A stretch of 64,000 nucleotides of DNA from Clostridium_AM sp963780135 (GTDB taxonomy: Bacteria > Bacillota > Clostridia > Clostridiales > Clostridiaceae), in assembly GCA_963780135.1 (NCBI GenBank), contig CAWAAR010000003.1, positions 744,001 to 808,000 of the forward strand, in the 5' to 3' direction. The stretch's first letter is position 1; each line of letters starts with the position of its first letter. Of this stretch, positions 27,995 to 37,200 are shown in pieces. A program made the translations under genes and the position numbers. Below the pieces are notes generated by a model that worked only from the letters and a program-made list of their open reading frames with translations, was not told where the DNA came from and did not search any database.

Positions 27995-28010
27995 TGGCAT
28001 AATATTTGCT
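27995..28010 (+). promoter_or_regulatory. Sigma-54 (SigL) -24/-12 promoter before ptb
   Basis: TGGCAT-N5-TTGCT, with GG and GC exactly at the required spacing of the TGGCAC-N5-TTGCA consensus. The ptb start is 110 bases downstream. The leader between (28033-28085) contains an AAGCCAT/ATGGCTT inverted repeat. The 316-base gap from 27804 to 28119 holds only the terminator, this promoter and the possible activator site. Confidence 0.7.
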
Positions 28011-28119
28011 ACTTATAATATATAGTGTTAAGCCATTTTTGTAAGTTCAGTGAAAGCTATTTATGAAAAGTGTAGCTATGGCTTAAGAAATCAATTTGAA
28101 TAATGGAGGTATATACTTT

Positions 28120-29016
28120 ATGGCAAAGAATTTAGAAGAACTAATAAGTTTAGCTAAAGAAAAAGATAAAAAAACTCTTTCAGTAGCAGTAGCTCAAGAT
28201 AAAGAAGTTTTAACTGCTGTAACAGAAGCAGTTAAAACTGGAATAGTAGATGCTATTTTAGTTGGAGATGAGGAAGCTATAAAAAATATAGCTAAGGAAG
28301 AAAATTTACATATAGAAAACATTAAAATAATAAACGAAAAAGATATAAAAAAGGCAGCTGCTATAGCTGTTGAATGTGTATCAAAAGGAGAAGCACAATT
28401 TATAATGAAAGGAATGCTTGGAACTGCAGATTTATTAAGAGCTGTATTAAATAAAGAAGCAGGCCTTAGAGGAAAAGGATTACTTTCGCATGTAATGATT
28501 TATCAAGTTCCTTTATATCACAAGCTGATCTTTTTAACTGATGGAGGCATGGTTCCTTATCCAACTCTAGAAGACAAAATAGGCATAATAAATAATTCAA
28601 TAAAAGTAGCACATAAAATAGGTATAGAAAATCCTAAAATAGCACCTATTTGTGCAGTAGAGGTAGTTAATCCTTCAATGCAAGCAACTGTTGATGCAGC
28701 TGCATTAACTCAAATGAATAAAAGAGGACAAATAAAGGGTTGTGTTATTGATGGACCTTTAGCTTTTGACAATGCAATATCAAAAGAAGCAGCAGCACAC
28801 AAAGGTATTGTAAGTGAAGTAGCAGGAGATGCAGATGTACTTTTAGTTCCAAATATAGAATCGGGTAACTTTGTAGGAAAGTCTATGACATATTTTGGCA
28901 AAGGAGAAAATGCTGGAGTTATAATGGGTGCTAAATGTCCTGTAGTTCTTGTTTCAAGAGCAGATAGTGCAAAGTCAAAATTGTACTCTATAGCACTAGG
29001 ATCTATAATATCATAA
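28120..29016 (+). CDS. ptb: Phosphate butyryltransferase (acyl-CoA:phosphate transferase)
   Basis: From the ATG at 28120 (GGAGG upstream) the protein has 298 residues, the normal Ptb length and shorter than most Pta proteins. Family blocks include FIMKGMLGTADLLRAVLN, GLLSHVMIY, and FLTDGGMVPYPT. It converts an acyl-CoA and phosphate to acyl phosphate. No butyrate kinase follows; instead iorAB are downstream. With these, the likely substrates are aryl- or branched acyl-CoAs from amino-acid oxidation rather than only butyryl-CoA, which is inference. It sits behind a sigma-54 promoter. Confidence 0.88.
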   Translation: MAKNLEELISLAKEKDKKTLSVAVAQDKEVLTAVTEAVKTGIVDAILVGDEEAIKNIAKEENLHIENIKIINEKDIKKAAAIAVECVSKGEAQFIMKGMLGTADLLRAVLNKEAGLRGKGLLSHVMIYQVPLYHKLIFLTDGGMVPYPTLEDKIGIINNSIKVAHKIGIENPKIAPICAVEVVNPSMQATVDAAALTQMNKRGQIKGCVIDGPLAFDNAISKEAAAHKGIVSEVAGDADVLLVPNIESGNFVGKSMTYFGKGENAGVIMGAKCPVVLVSRADSAKSKLYSIALGSIIS

Positions 29017-29041
29017 TTATAAGAACTTATCTGGGTGTATA

Positions 29042-29076
29042 GCATTGCTTACCCCTCGCGAGGTGTTAGCAATGGT
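29042..29076 (+). other. Stable hairpin between ptb and iorA
   Basis: CATTGCTTACCCCTCG pairs with CGAGGTGTTAGCAATG (two mismatches). No T run follows, so it looks more like an mRNA processing or stability hairpin than a classical terminator. Confidence 0.5.
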
Positions 29077-29151
29077 AGCAATGGGATAAATTAAACTAAG
29101 GTTTAGTAGAAGATATAATAAATTAAAAATTTCGAAAACGGGGGTATATAT

Positions 29152-30915
29152 ATGAAAGTCATTATGTCAGGAAATGAAGCTATTGCAAGAGGTGCATATG
29201 AAGCAGGTTGTAATGTTGCTTCAGCCTATCCTGGAACACCAAGCACAGAAATACTTGAAAATCTTGCTACCTACGATGGAGTTTATGCAGAATGGGCTCC
29301 AAATGAAAAAGTAGGTTTAGAAGTAGCAGCAGGTGCATCTATTGGTGGAGCAAGAAGTTTAACAACTATGAAACATGTAGGTTTAAATGTAGCAGCAGAT
29401 CCACTATTTGCTATGGCTTATGAAGGCGTAAATGGAGGGTTTGTAGTAGTTACAGCTGATGATCCAGGAATGCATTCATCACAAAATGAACAAGACAACA
29501 GGCTTTTTGCACCTCATGCAAAAATAGCTATGGTAGAGCCATCAGATTCACAAGAATGTAAAGATTTTATGAAAGAAGCTTTTAAAATAAGTGAACAGTT
29601 TGATACAGTTGTGCTTTATAGAAGCACAACAAGAGTTTCACATTCAAAAAGCGTAGTAGAATTAGGTGAAAGAGAAGACTCAGAAATAAAGCCTTATGAA
29701 AAAAATATAAAAAAATATATAATGGTACCAGCTCACTCAAAAAAGAAACATTATGAAGTTGAAGAGAGACTTAACAAGTTAAGAGAGTACTCTAATAATT
29801 GCAGCTTAAATAAAATTGAGATGAAGGATACTAAAATAGGTATAGTTACTAGTGGTATATCCTATCAGTATGTAAAGGAAGTTTTTGGAGATACGGTATC
29901 TGTATTAAAGATAGGGATGAGTTATCCACTTCCAGATAAGATGATGAAAGAATTTGCATCAAAGGTTGAAAAGCTTTATGTTGTTGAGGAAAATGAACCT
30001 TATTTAGAAAATGCACTTAAAATTTTAGGGATAAGCTGTATAGGCAAAGAAGTTGTGCCTATATGTGAGGAGTTAAATCCAGATATTCTAAGAAAAGTTA
30101 TATTGGGAGAAAGTATTTCAAAGAGTTATTCTACAGATATAAAAGCTCCATCAAGACCACCTGTACTTTGTCCAGGCTGTCCTCATAGAGGAATTTTTTA
30201 TGCAGTTTCAAAATATAAGGATAATATAATATCTAGTGGAGATATAGGCTGCTATACATTAGGAATGGTTGCACCACTAAATGTAACTGATACAGTAGTC
30301 TGTATGGGTGCTTCAATTACAGCTGGACTTGGAATAGAAAAAGCAAACCAGTTAGCAGAAAGAAATAAAAAGGTTTTTGCATTTATAGGGGATTCAACTT
30401 TCTTCCATTCTGGTATTACAGGACTTATAAATTCAATATATAATAATATACCTATAGTTACATGCATATTAGACAATAGAACTACAGGCATGACAGGACA
30501 CCAAGAAAATCCAGGAACAGGTAAAACATTACAAAATAAAACAGCACCAATGGTAGATATAGAAAAACTTGTTCTTTCATTAGGCATAAAAGAAGAAAAC
30601 TTAAAAGTGGTAGATCCTTACAAATTAGAAGAAACTGAAGCAGCAGTAAAAATCGCATATGAAAGCACAGAACCTTTTGTTATAATAACAAAACAACCTT
30701 GTGCTTTAAAGAAGGACGTTATAAAGAGAAGAGCAAATATGCACTGTAATGTGGATTCAGAAAAGTGTAAAAAATGTAAGGCTTGTCTAAAAACTGGATG
30801 TCCAGCGCTTAAATTTAAAGATGATATAGTTAGTATAGATAAAAACATGTGTAATGGATGCGAATTGTGCAAACAAGTTTGTAAATTTGATGCTATAGAA
30901 AAGGTTGGTGAATAA
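29152..30915 (+). CDS. iorA: Indolepyruvate ferredoxin oxidoreductase, alpha subunit
   Basis: 587 residues with the IorA layout: N-terminal pyrimidine-binding domain starting MSGNEAIARGAYEAG and containing AYPGTPSTE; TPP-binding domain with CPGCPHRG and GDSTFFHSG; C-terminal ferredoxin domain with two 4Fe-4S motifs (CKKCKACLKTGCP and CNGCELCKQVCK). The enzyme oxidatively decarboxylates aryl pyruvates from aromatic amino acids to aryl-acetyl-CoA and reduces ferredoxin. GGGGG precedes the ATG. It pairs with iorB one base downstream. Confidence 0.94.
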   Translation: MKVIMSGNEAIARGAYEAGCNVASAYPGTPSTEILENLATYDGVYAEWAPNEKVGLEVAAGASIGGARSLTTMKHVGLNVAADPLFAMAYEGVNGGFVVVTADDPGMHSSQNEQDNRLFAPHAKIAMVEPSDSQECKDFMKEAFKISEQFDTVVLYRSTTRVSHSKSVVELGEREDSEIKPYEKNIKKYIMVPAHSKKKHYEVEERLNKLREYSNNCSLNKIEMKDTKIGIVTSGISYQYVKEVFGDTVSVLKIGMSYPLPDKMMKEFASKVEKLYVVEENEPYLENALKILGISCIGKEVVPICEELNPDILRKVILGESISKSYSTDIKAPSRPPVLCPGCPHRGIFYAVSKYKDNIISSGDIGCYTLGMVAPLNVTDTVVCMGASITAGLGIEKANQLAERNKKVFAFIGDSTFFHSGITGLINSIYNNIPIVTCILDNRTTGMTGHQENPGTGKTLQNKTAPMVDIEKLVLSLGIKEENLKVVDPYKLEETEAAVKIAYESTEPFVIITKQPCALKKDVIKRRANMHCNVDSEKCKKCKACLKTGCPALKFKDDIVSIDKNMCNGCELCKQVCKFDAIEKVGE

Positions 30916-30916
30916 T

Positions 30917-31492
30917 ATGAATGATGTTAAAAGTATATTATTCGTAGGAGTAGGTGGACAAGGAACTATACTTGCTTCAAAGATTTTAACAGAAGGTTTA
31001 TTAAAGAATGGTTACGATGTAAAAATGTCTGAAGTTCATGGTATGGCACAAAGAGGTGGTAGTGTTACTACTCAAGTTAGATTTGGAAAAAAGGTTTATT
31101 CACCTCTTATAGAAGAAGGAACAGCAGATGTTATAGTAGCTTTTGAAAAGGGTGAAGCAGCAAGATGGCTTACTTATTTAAAAAAAGATGGATATTTGGT
31201 TGTAAATGATTATGAAATATATCCAGTTCCAGTGCTTATAGGTGAAGAAAAATATCCAGAAGATGTTAATGCAAGACTTAAGAAAACAGTAGAAAATACA
31301 ATAGTAGTTGATGCTACTAATATAGCAGAGCAGCTTGGAAATATCAAAGCACAAAATGTTGTAATTCTAGGAACTTTAATTAAGGCTCTTAAGTTAGAAA
31401 ATATAAATTGGAATGAAATTTTAGAAGTTATAGTTCCGCCTAAAGCTATTGATTTAAACAAGAAGGCTTTAGTAAAGGGAATAGAAGCATAA
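30917..31492 (+). CDS. iorB: Indolepyruvate ferredoxin oxidoreductase, beta subunit
   Basis: 191 residues from the ATG at 30917, one base after the iorA stop; a TTG at 30905 would overlap iorA. The gamma-type domain of 2-oxoacid oxidoreductases is evident: FVGVGGQGTILASKIL and SEVHGMAQRGGSV. It forms the active enzyme with IorA. A bidirectional terminator follows. Confidence 0.94.
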   Translation: MNDVKSILFVGVGGQGTILASKILTEGLLKNGYDVKMSEVHGMAQRGGSVTTQVRFGKKVYSPLIEEGTADVIVAFEKGEAARWLTYLKKDGYLVVNDYEIYPVPVLIGEEKYPEDVNARLKKTVENTIVVDATNIAEQLGNIKAQNVVILGTLIKALKLENINWNEILEVIVPPKAIDLNKKALVKGIEA

Positions 31493-31537
31493 AAAATAAG
31501 ATGATTAAGATTCTAAGGAATTTTAATCATCTTATTT
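31493..31537. terminator. Bidirectional terminator between iorB and speA
   Basis: Stem AAAATAAGATGATTAA / TTTAATCATCTTATTTT, A-rich on one side and T-rich on the other, between convergent genes. Confidence 0.9.
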
Positions 31538-31542
31538 TTGTG

Positions 31543-33003
31543 TTATTTTACAACTTTGATAATTTCTACTTCTGGATCTTCAGTTCCTTGGACATATAGA
31601 CCAGTTTCTTTAAGTTTTTGAACGTAGTCTATAATTTCCTTAGTTATTTCCTCTCCAGGGCACAAAATAGGTATTCCAGGTGGATAAGCCATTAAGAATT
31701 CTCCACTTACCATACCAATGCTTTCTTTTAAAGCTACTGGGGTTTTAGCTCCATTGAAAGCTTCTCTAGGTATTTTAATTTGTTTTGGTATGGATGGAAC
31801 ATCTATGAAATCTGAATTCTTATTTCCGCTTCCATAGTATTCTGTGCTTATTTCTTTTAAAGCATTTATAAGAGCATTTATGCTACTTTTAGTATCTCCA
31901 AAGGAACCTACAGCAAGTATATTGTATAAATCGGAAAGTTCAACTTGAATATGATATTTATTTGAAAGTATCATATCTAAATCGTAACCAGTTATTCCTA
32001 AATCTCTACATGTAATAGTTATTTTAGTTGGATCAAGAGCAAAAACTCCCTCATTGCCTAAAATTTCTTCTCCAAAACAATAAAAGCCTGGAATCATATT
32101 TATTTCATTTCTAGCATAATTTGAAAGTTCAATAGTTTTATCCAAAAGTTCTTTACCGTTAAGAGCAATTTGCCTTCTTGCACAATCAAGTGAAGCCATT
32201 AATATATATGAAGGTGATGTAGTTTGTAGTAAAGATAAAACTTGTTGAACTCTATTTATATCTATAAGATTTGAACGAACTTGTAATAAAGAGCACTGCG
32301 TTAAGGCCCCAATTATTTTATGTGTGCTTTGAGCGCAAATATCAGCACCAGCTTCCATTGCAGAAGTTGGTAAATTTTCATTAAAACCAAGGTGTGGACC
32401 ATGTGCCTCATCCACTATTAAAGGAATATCATAACTATGGACTATATCAGCTATTTTCTTTATATCAGTAGCAACCCCATAATAAGTTGGATTTATGATT
32501 AAAACTGCTTTCGCATCAGGATTTTCTTTAAGTGTTTCTTCTACAGTTTCTGGTGTAACTCCATGAGCTATACCAACTTTTTTATCTAATACAGGCTGCA
32601 TATAAACAGGTACTGCACCGCTTAATATAATTCCTGCAGTAATTGATTTATGAACATTTCTTGGTATTATTATTTTATCTCCAGCTGAAACTACAGACAT
32701 AACCATGGCCTGTATGGCGCCAGATGTTCCATGTATTGAAAAGAAAGCAGCATCTGATCCATATGCATCAGCAGCTAATTGTTGAGCCTTTTTTATAGGT
32801 CCTGTAGGATGATGAAGACTATCAACTAATTTAAAAACAGTAACATCTATTTTAAAGGGGTTTTCTCCTATAAAACTTTTGAATTCTTCATCCACACCTA
32901 CGCCTTTTTTATGTCCTGGAACATGAAAAGGTATAGTATCTCTATTTACATATTCCATTAATGCATCATATAAAGGGGTTTGATTTTGATCTAATTTATA
33001 CAC
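31543..33003 (-). CDS. speA: Orn/Lys/Arg decarboxylase family, probable arginine decarboxylase
   Basis: 486 residues, the short SpeA/YaaO-type fold-I decarboxylase. The PLP lysine is in STHKIIGALTQ and the C-terminal signature AYPPGIPILCPGE is present; VPGHKKG at ~28 is the N-terminal family motif. The start is GTG at 33003, with AAGGTG ten bases upstream; the ATG further upstream is out of frame. Arginine is the likely substrate because speE lies 30 kb away on the same strand, but lysine or ornithine cannot be excluded. It has its own promoter and a leader hairpin. Confidence 0.88.
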   Translation of the reverse strand: MYKLDQNQTPLYDALMEYVNRDTIPFHVPGHKKGVGVDEEFKSFIGENPFKIDVTVFKLVDSLHHPTGPIKKAQQLAADAYGSDAAFFSIHGTSGAIQAMVMSVVSAGDKIIIPRNVHKSITAGIILSGAVPVYMQPVLDKKVGIAHGVTPETVEETLKENPDAKAVLIINPTYYGVATDIKKIADIVHSYDIPLIVDEAHGPHLGFNENLPTSAMEAGADICAQSTHKIIGALTQCSLLQVRSNLIDINRVQQVLSLLQTTSPSYILMASLDCARRQIALNGKELLDKTIELSNYARNEINMIPGFYCFGEEILGNEGVFALDPTKITITCRDLGITGYDLDMILSNKYHIQVELSDLYNILAVGSFGDTKSSINALINALKEISTEYYGSGNKNSDFIDVPSIPKQIKIPREAFNGAKTPVALKESIGMVSGEFLMAYPPGIPILCPGEEITKEIIDYVQKLKETGLYVQGTEDPEVEIIKVVK

Positions 33004-33035
33004 CTTGATAAAGCACCTTCTTTCATAAAAATACC

Positions 33036-33061
33036 CCCTTTGAACTCTGATGGTTCAAGGG
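33036..33061 (-). promoter_or_regulatory. Leader hairpin of speA
   Basis: Minus-strand CCCTTGAAC and GTTCAAAGGG form a stem with a 7-base loop inside the predicted speA leader, followed by GGTATTTTT. The T run is short and offset, so this could be an attenuator or only a structured leader. Confidence 0.4.
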
Positions 33062-33091
33062 TTGGCCTATATTTTCATTTAAACCAATATA

Positions 33092-33120
33092 ATTATATGT
33101 TAAATGTTTTATAAATGCAA
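33092..33120 (-). promoter_or_regulatory. Sigma-A promoter for speA
   Basis: On the minus strand TTGCAT, 17 bases, TATAAT. Transcription would begin ~80 bases before the GTG start. Confidence 0.65.
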
Positions 33121-33151
33121 CAATGTGAAGGAATTTTATAAATAAATATTT

Positions 33152-33180
33152 TTGAAAATTAAAATAATGAATAATATGAT
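33152..33180 (+). promoter_or_regulatory. Sigma-A promoter for the L25 gene
   Basis: TTGAAA (33152-33157), 17 bases, TATGAT (33175-33180), about 80 bases before the start codon. It overlaps the first copy of a direct repeat. Confidence 0.5.
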
Positions 33181-33206
33181 GAACTCTGTAAATAATGAAT
33201 AATATG
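33162..33206 (+). repeat. 17-bp perfect direct repeat upstream of the L25 gene
   Basis: AAATAATGAATAATATG occurs at 33162-33178 and again at 33190-33206, 28 bases apart. It may be a duplicated -10 region or a regulator site, or chance in AT-rich DNA. Confidence 0.7.
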
Positions 33207-33258
33207 GTTAAGCATGTATCTAATTGATTTAATAAAACGTATTCAGGAGGAATTTAAA

Positions 33259-33843
33259 ATGGAGTCACTAATATTACATAAAAGAAATAAAAGTACATCA
33301 CACCAGGCTAGAAAAGAAAGGAGACTCGGAAAAGTACCAGGAATAATTTACGGAAAAAACATAAGCAATTTAATGTTTGAAATAGGAGAACTTGAATTAA
33401 ACAAGGAAATTAATAATAAAGGGGTGCATGGTGTATTAGATGTTGAATTTGAAGATGAAAAACATAAGACTTTAGTAAAAGAAATACAAAGAGATGCTGT
33501 AAGCCAAAAAATAGTTCATGTGGATTTAGAAGAAATACCTGAAAATGAAATCATTCAAACAGATGTATCTATTGCATTTACTGGTGAAGACTTAGTAATG
33601 AGAAAAGGCGGCATTGTTCAAAAAGAAAAAACTGACATTAAAGTTCAGTGCAAAGGCGAAAATATACCTAAATATATTAATGTAGATCTTTCTAATCTAG
33701 AAGTAGGAGATTTCTACAGAGTCAGCGATGTGGAACTTTCAAAGGACATAGCTTTTATAGATGATTTAAATACTGTAATAGCACTTGTAACTTCTAATAA
33801 TAAATCAAAAGAAGATGCGTTAGAAGGGGCTGCAGAAGTTTAA
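33259..33843 (+). CDS. rplY: 50S ribosomal protein L25/general stress protein Ctc
   Basis: 194 residues from the ATG at 33259, with AGGAGG ahead; an in-frame ATG at 33214 has no site. The N-terminal L25 domain (LGKVPGIIYGKN) binds 5S rRNA, and a C-terminal TL5/CTC domain (~95-185) gives the long form seen in Firmicutes. Monocistronic: own promoter and terminator. Confidence 0.92.
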   Translation: MESLILHKRNKSTSHQARKERRLGKVPGIIYGKNISNLMFEIGELELNKEINNKGVHGVLDVEFEDEKHKTLVKEIQRDAVSQKIVHVDLEEIPENEIIQTDVSIAFTGEDLVMRKGGIVQKEKTDIKVQCKGENIPKYINVDLSNLEVGDFYRVSDVELSKDIAFIDDLNTVIALVTSNNKSKEDALEGAAEV

Positions 33844-33889
33844 AAATTGGTGGTAAGGGTAACGGGATACCCTTACCACCAATTTTTGT
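33844..33889 (+). terminator. Terminator after the L25 gene
   Basis: Perfect stem AAATTGGTGGTAAGGGT / ACCCTTACCACCAATTT with an 8-base loop and T run. Confidence 0.93.
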
Positions 33890-33987
33890 GTATAATCCAT
33901 AAAAATCTTATTATAAGTATTATTATAATAAAATTTATAGTATAATAGTAAATGTTAAATATTACATATTTAAGGAGGGCTGATAAA

Positions 33988-35721
33988 ATGTTATATAAAG
34001 AAAAATATAATATTTGGTTAAATTCGGAATTTGTAGATGAAGTTTCGAAAACGGAATTAAAAAATGTAAAAAGTGAAGAAGAAATGGAAGATAGATTTTA
34101 TAAGGATTTAGAGTTTGGAACAGGTGGATTAAGAGGAATTATTGGTATAGGAAGTAATCGAATGAATATATATACTGTTGGTAAAACAACAGAAGGATTA
34201 GCGGAATATTTGATAAATAAATACAAAAAAGATATATCTGTAAGTATAGCTTATGACTCAAGAATAATGTCAAAAGAATTTGCAGAGGCAGCAGCAACAA
34301 CCTTATGTGCTAATGGAATAAAAGTATATTTATTTGAGTCGTTAAGAGCAACGCCTATGCTATCTTATACTGTAAGATATTTTAAAAGCAAAGCAGGCAT
34401 TGTAATAACTGCATCACATAATCCAAAGGAGTACAATGGATATAAAGTTTATGGAGAAGATGGTGGACAGGTTACAGATGAATCTGCAAAAGAAATTTTT
34501 TCATTTATTCAGGGAATAGATGATTTTCAAAAGATAAAAAATATGAATATAGAAGAAGCTAGAAAAAAAGGACTTTTGAATATTATAGGAGAAGAAGTAG
34601 ATAAAAAATATATTGATAGAGTTAAAGATCTAACTATAAGAAAAGAATTAGTAGATAGGAATGCACAGAACTTAAAAATAATATATACTCCAATACATGG
34701 GGCGGGTAATATACCTGTAAGAAGAGTGCTTAAAGAATTAGGATATAAAAATTTAACTGTAGTAAAAGAGCAGGAGCAGCCAGATGGATATTTTCCTACA
34801 GCAGCTTATCCAAATCCAGAGGATCCTAAAGTTTTTAATATAGCACTAGATATGGCTAAAGAAATTGAACCAGATATAATTTTTGGGACAGATCCAGATT
34901 GTGATAGGATAGGTATAGTTGTAAAAGATAGTAATGGAAAGTATAGGGTACTAACAGGTAATCAAACTGGAGTGCTATTAACCCATTACATATTATCTTC
35001 TTTGAAAGAGATGAACAAATTACCTGAAAATGGAACTATAATAAAAACAATAGTTACTACTGAAATGGCAGCAGATATTGCAAAAGACTATGGAGCAAAT
35101 CTTATAGATGTATTAACAGGATTTAAGTATATAGGTGAGAAAATAGGTGAATTTGAACAAAAAGGAGATAAAAAGTATATTTTTGGCTTTGAAGAAAGTT
35201 ATGGATATCTTGCAGGGGATTTTGTAAGAGATAAGGATGCAGTTATATCATCAATGCTTATATGCGAAATGACATTATATTATAAAAACAAAGGAATGAG
35301 CTTATATGAAGCTTTAATGAATTTATATAAAAAATATGGATTCCATAAAGAATCATTGGTCTCTTTGGAACTTAAAGGAAAAGAAGGACAAGAAAAAATA
35401 GCCAAGGCGCTTCAGTATTTGAGACATTCTATGAGATATAGTTTGGGAGATGTAAAAATAGTAAAAAAGATGGATTATAAGTTAAGTATAGAGAAAGACT
35501 TAATAAATATTAATGAGAAAATAATAGAATTACCAAAGTCAAATGTGCTTAAATTTATAATGGAAGATAACTCATGGTTTGTAGTTAGACCTTCGGGAAC
35601 TGAGCCTAAAATGAAAATTTACTTATCTGTAATTGGAAGTAGTATAGAAGATTCAGAAGAAAAAATAGCATTATTTGAAAAGAACGTTATGAAAATTATA
35701 GATGAAGCATGTAATTGCTAA
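33988..35721 (+). CDS. Phosphoglucomutase/phosphomannomutase (long form)
   Basis: 577 residues from the ATG at 33988 (AAGGAGGG upstream; the ATG at 33952 lacks a site). The phosphoserine loop TASHNPKEYNGYK, metal loop GTDPDCDR, sugar loop GFEESYGYL and phosphate loop RPSGTEPKMK mark all four domains of the alpha-D-phosphohexomutase family, PgcA-like. It would interconvert glucose-6-P and glucose-1-P, feeding UDP-sugar synthesis for the polysaccharide cluster downstream. Confidence 0.92.
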   Translation: MLYKEKYNIWLNSEFVDEVSKTELKNVKSEEEMEDRFYKDLEFGTGGLRGIIGIGSNRMNIYTVGKTTEGLAEYLINKYKKDISVSIAYDSRIMSKEFAEAAATTLCANGIKVYLFESLRATPMLSYTVRYFKSKAGIVITASHNPKEYNGYKVYGEDGGQVTDESAKEIFSFIQGIDDFQKIKNMNIEEARKKGLLNIIGEEVDKKYIDRVKDLTIRKELVDRNAQNLKIIYTPIHGAGNIPVRRVLKELGYKNLTVVKEQEQPDGYFPTAAYPNPEDPKVFNIALDMAKEIEPDIIFGTDPDCDRIGIVVKDSNGKYRVLTGNQTGVLLTHYILSSLKEMNKLPENGTIIKTIVTTEMAADIAKDYGANLIDVLTGFKYIGEKIGEFEQKGDKKYIFGFEESYGYLAGDFVRDKDAVISSMLICEMTLYYKNKGMSLYEALMNLYKKYGFHKESLVSLELKGKEGQEKIAKALQYLRHSMRYSLGDVKIVKKMDYKLSIEKDLININEKIIELPKSNVLKFIMEDNSWFVVRPSGTEPKMKIYLSVIGSSIEDSEEKIALFEKNVMKIIDEACNC

Positions 35722-35731
35722 AATTAAGGTT

Positions 35732-35757
35732 AAGGTGCTATATTAGCACCTTTTTCC
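35732..35757 (+). terminator. Terminator after the phosphohexomutase gene
   Basis: Stem AAGGTGCTA / TAGCACCTT with a short loop, followed by T-rich sequence. Confidence 0.9.
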
Positions 35758-35863
35758 TTTTGGTGGGCGCAAAATATACTAATATCTTTGACTTGTTATT
35801 TTCTTGAATATGCCTTATGATAAAATTTGTAATATTAAATTTAGAAAAGTAGGTGTTTTTTTT

Positions 35864-36931
35864 ATGGATATAAAGTCACGTTTTAAAGATAAATTAACAC
35901 AAATTTTATTTTTAGAGATAAAAAAAGAGAATGTAAAAAAATTGTTTAATACAGAAATTAAAGAAGATATATACATTCCTGTTAAATCGTCTAACATATT
36001 AGATAAAATTAAAGCAGAAGAAAATTTGGAACAGTTTCCTATAAGTTTTTTTATTGAGGGTATGTTTTATGTTATGGGAGCAGATGGTGAATTTAGATTT
36101 AATAATGATTATAAAAATATATTGATTAATATAGAAAATAGCAATAAATTTGTTAAAGGAAAAATTGCAGAAAATATAAAAGGCAAAAATTATGAAGATG
36201 CGTACATACTTCTTAAAGGATTGTATAATACTGAAAACAGTACAGAAATTTATGATAAACTTTTAATTGTAGTAGATGAGCTGAGAAAACTAGACAAAAC
36301 ATATGCTAGTGAAGAATTAGAACTTGTTGACAAAGCAAAAAGCGATGAAAACTATGCTATGCCTTATTTTTATGAAGCACTTATAAGGAAGGAGCAAGGA
36401 GATTTTGATAAGGCTCTTTTTTGCATAAATAATTACATTGCTAAAGGTGGAGAACAGACTATAGACATTACGGAATTTAAGGAATCATTAAAATTAATTA
36501 TAAATTATGAAAAAGGTAAAGAAATGTTGTACGAGTTACCTAAAGAAGCTTTAAGTTTATTTTTGCCTCTTCTTAATGAATTTGGTGATGATGCCACACT
36601 TTACTATTATATTGCAATAGCATATAGAATATTAGAAAACTATGAAAAAGCTATATATTATTTGAATGAATCTATGAGTATAGATAGCAATATTGTGGAA
36701 GTTATAAATGAACTTGGAATAAACTATGCTTCATTAGGTGACTATGAAACTGCTATAACCTACCTAAGGAAAGCTTTTGAGGCAACTAAATCTATAGAAA
36801 TATGTACTAACCTTACTATGTGTTATTTAAATAATAAGGACATGAAAAATGCTAAACTTCATTTAGAAATTGCAAAAAAAATAAACCCTGAGGATGAAAT
36901 TGTAATTGAACTTAATGGAATAATAAAGTAA
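35864..36931 (+). CDS. Tetratricopeptide-repeat protein
   Basis: 355 residues from the ATG at 35864 (AGGTG upstream; a TTG at 35804 is less likely). The C-terminal third has at least three TPR units, for example LYYYIAIAYRILENYEKAIYY and EVINELGINYASLGDYETAITYL. The N-terminal ~120 residues match nothing I know. No signal peptide or membrane segment, so a cytosolic adaptor is likely. It stands alone between two terminators. Confidence 0.75.
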   Translation: MDIKSRFKDKLTQILFLEIKKENVKKLFNTEIKEDIYIPVKSSNILDKIKAEENLEQFPISFFIEGMFYVMGADGEFRFNNDYKNILINIENSNKFVKGKIAENIKGKNYEDAYILLKGLYNTENSTEIYDKLLIVVDELRKLDKTYASEELELVDKAKSDENYAMPYFYEALIRKEQGDFDKALFCINNYIAKGGEQTIDITEFKESLKLIINYEKGKEMLYELPKEALSLFLPLLNEFGDDATLYYYIAIAYRILENYEKAIYYLNESMSIDSNIVEVINELGINYASLGDYETAITYLRKAFEATKSIEICTNLTMCYLNNKDMKNAKLHLEIAKKINPEDEIVIELNGIIK

Positions 36932-37057
36932 GTGTATATTCATTATACAAGTCTGTTTTGAATTTATATTTAGAAGCAAAGTATATTTTAGAGATAAGTT
37001 TTCAAAGTAAAAGATTTGGTTGAAAAACTTAAACTGAAAGGAGCAAAGAATAGAAGT

Positions 37058-37088
37058 AAAGAGCTGTAAAATCTTACAACTCTTTTTT
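37058..37088 (+). terminator. Terminator between the TPR gene and the polysaccharide operon
   Basis: Stem AAAGAG-C-TGTAA / TTACA-A-CTCTTT with an AATC loop and six T's. The 269-base gap also carries a promoter at 37117. Confidence 0.75.
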
Positions 37089-37116
37089 AGATGAGTTTCT
37101 TTCTTTAAAAAATATA

Positions 37117-37144
37117 TTGAATAATTTTTTCTATGATGTAAAAT
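37117..37144 (+). promoter_or_regulatory. Sigma-A promoter at the head of the second polysaccharide cluster
   Basis: TTGAAT, 16 bases, TAAAAT, about 50 bases upstream of the GTG start at 37201. Confidence 0.55.
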
Positions 37145-37200
37145 AGAAAAAGGGAGTTTTAATACAAAGCTTTTACAATAATGTTTGAGGATGTGTTAAC

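Noticed and set aside
27942..28003. Small 19-codon ORF in the gap before ptb
   Set aside because: No ribosome binding site and it overlaps the -24/-12 promoter.
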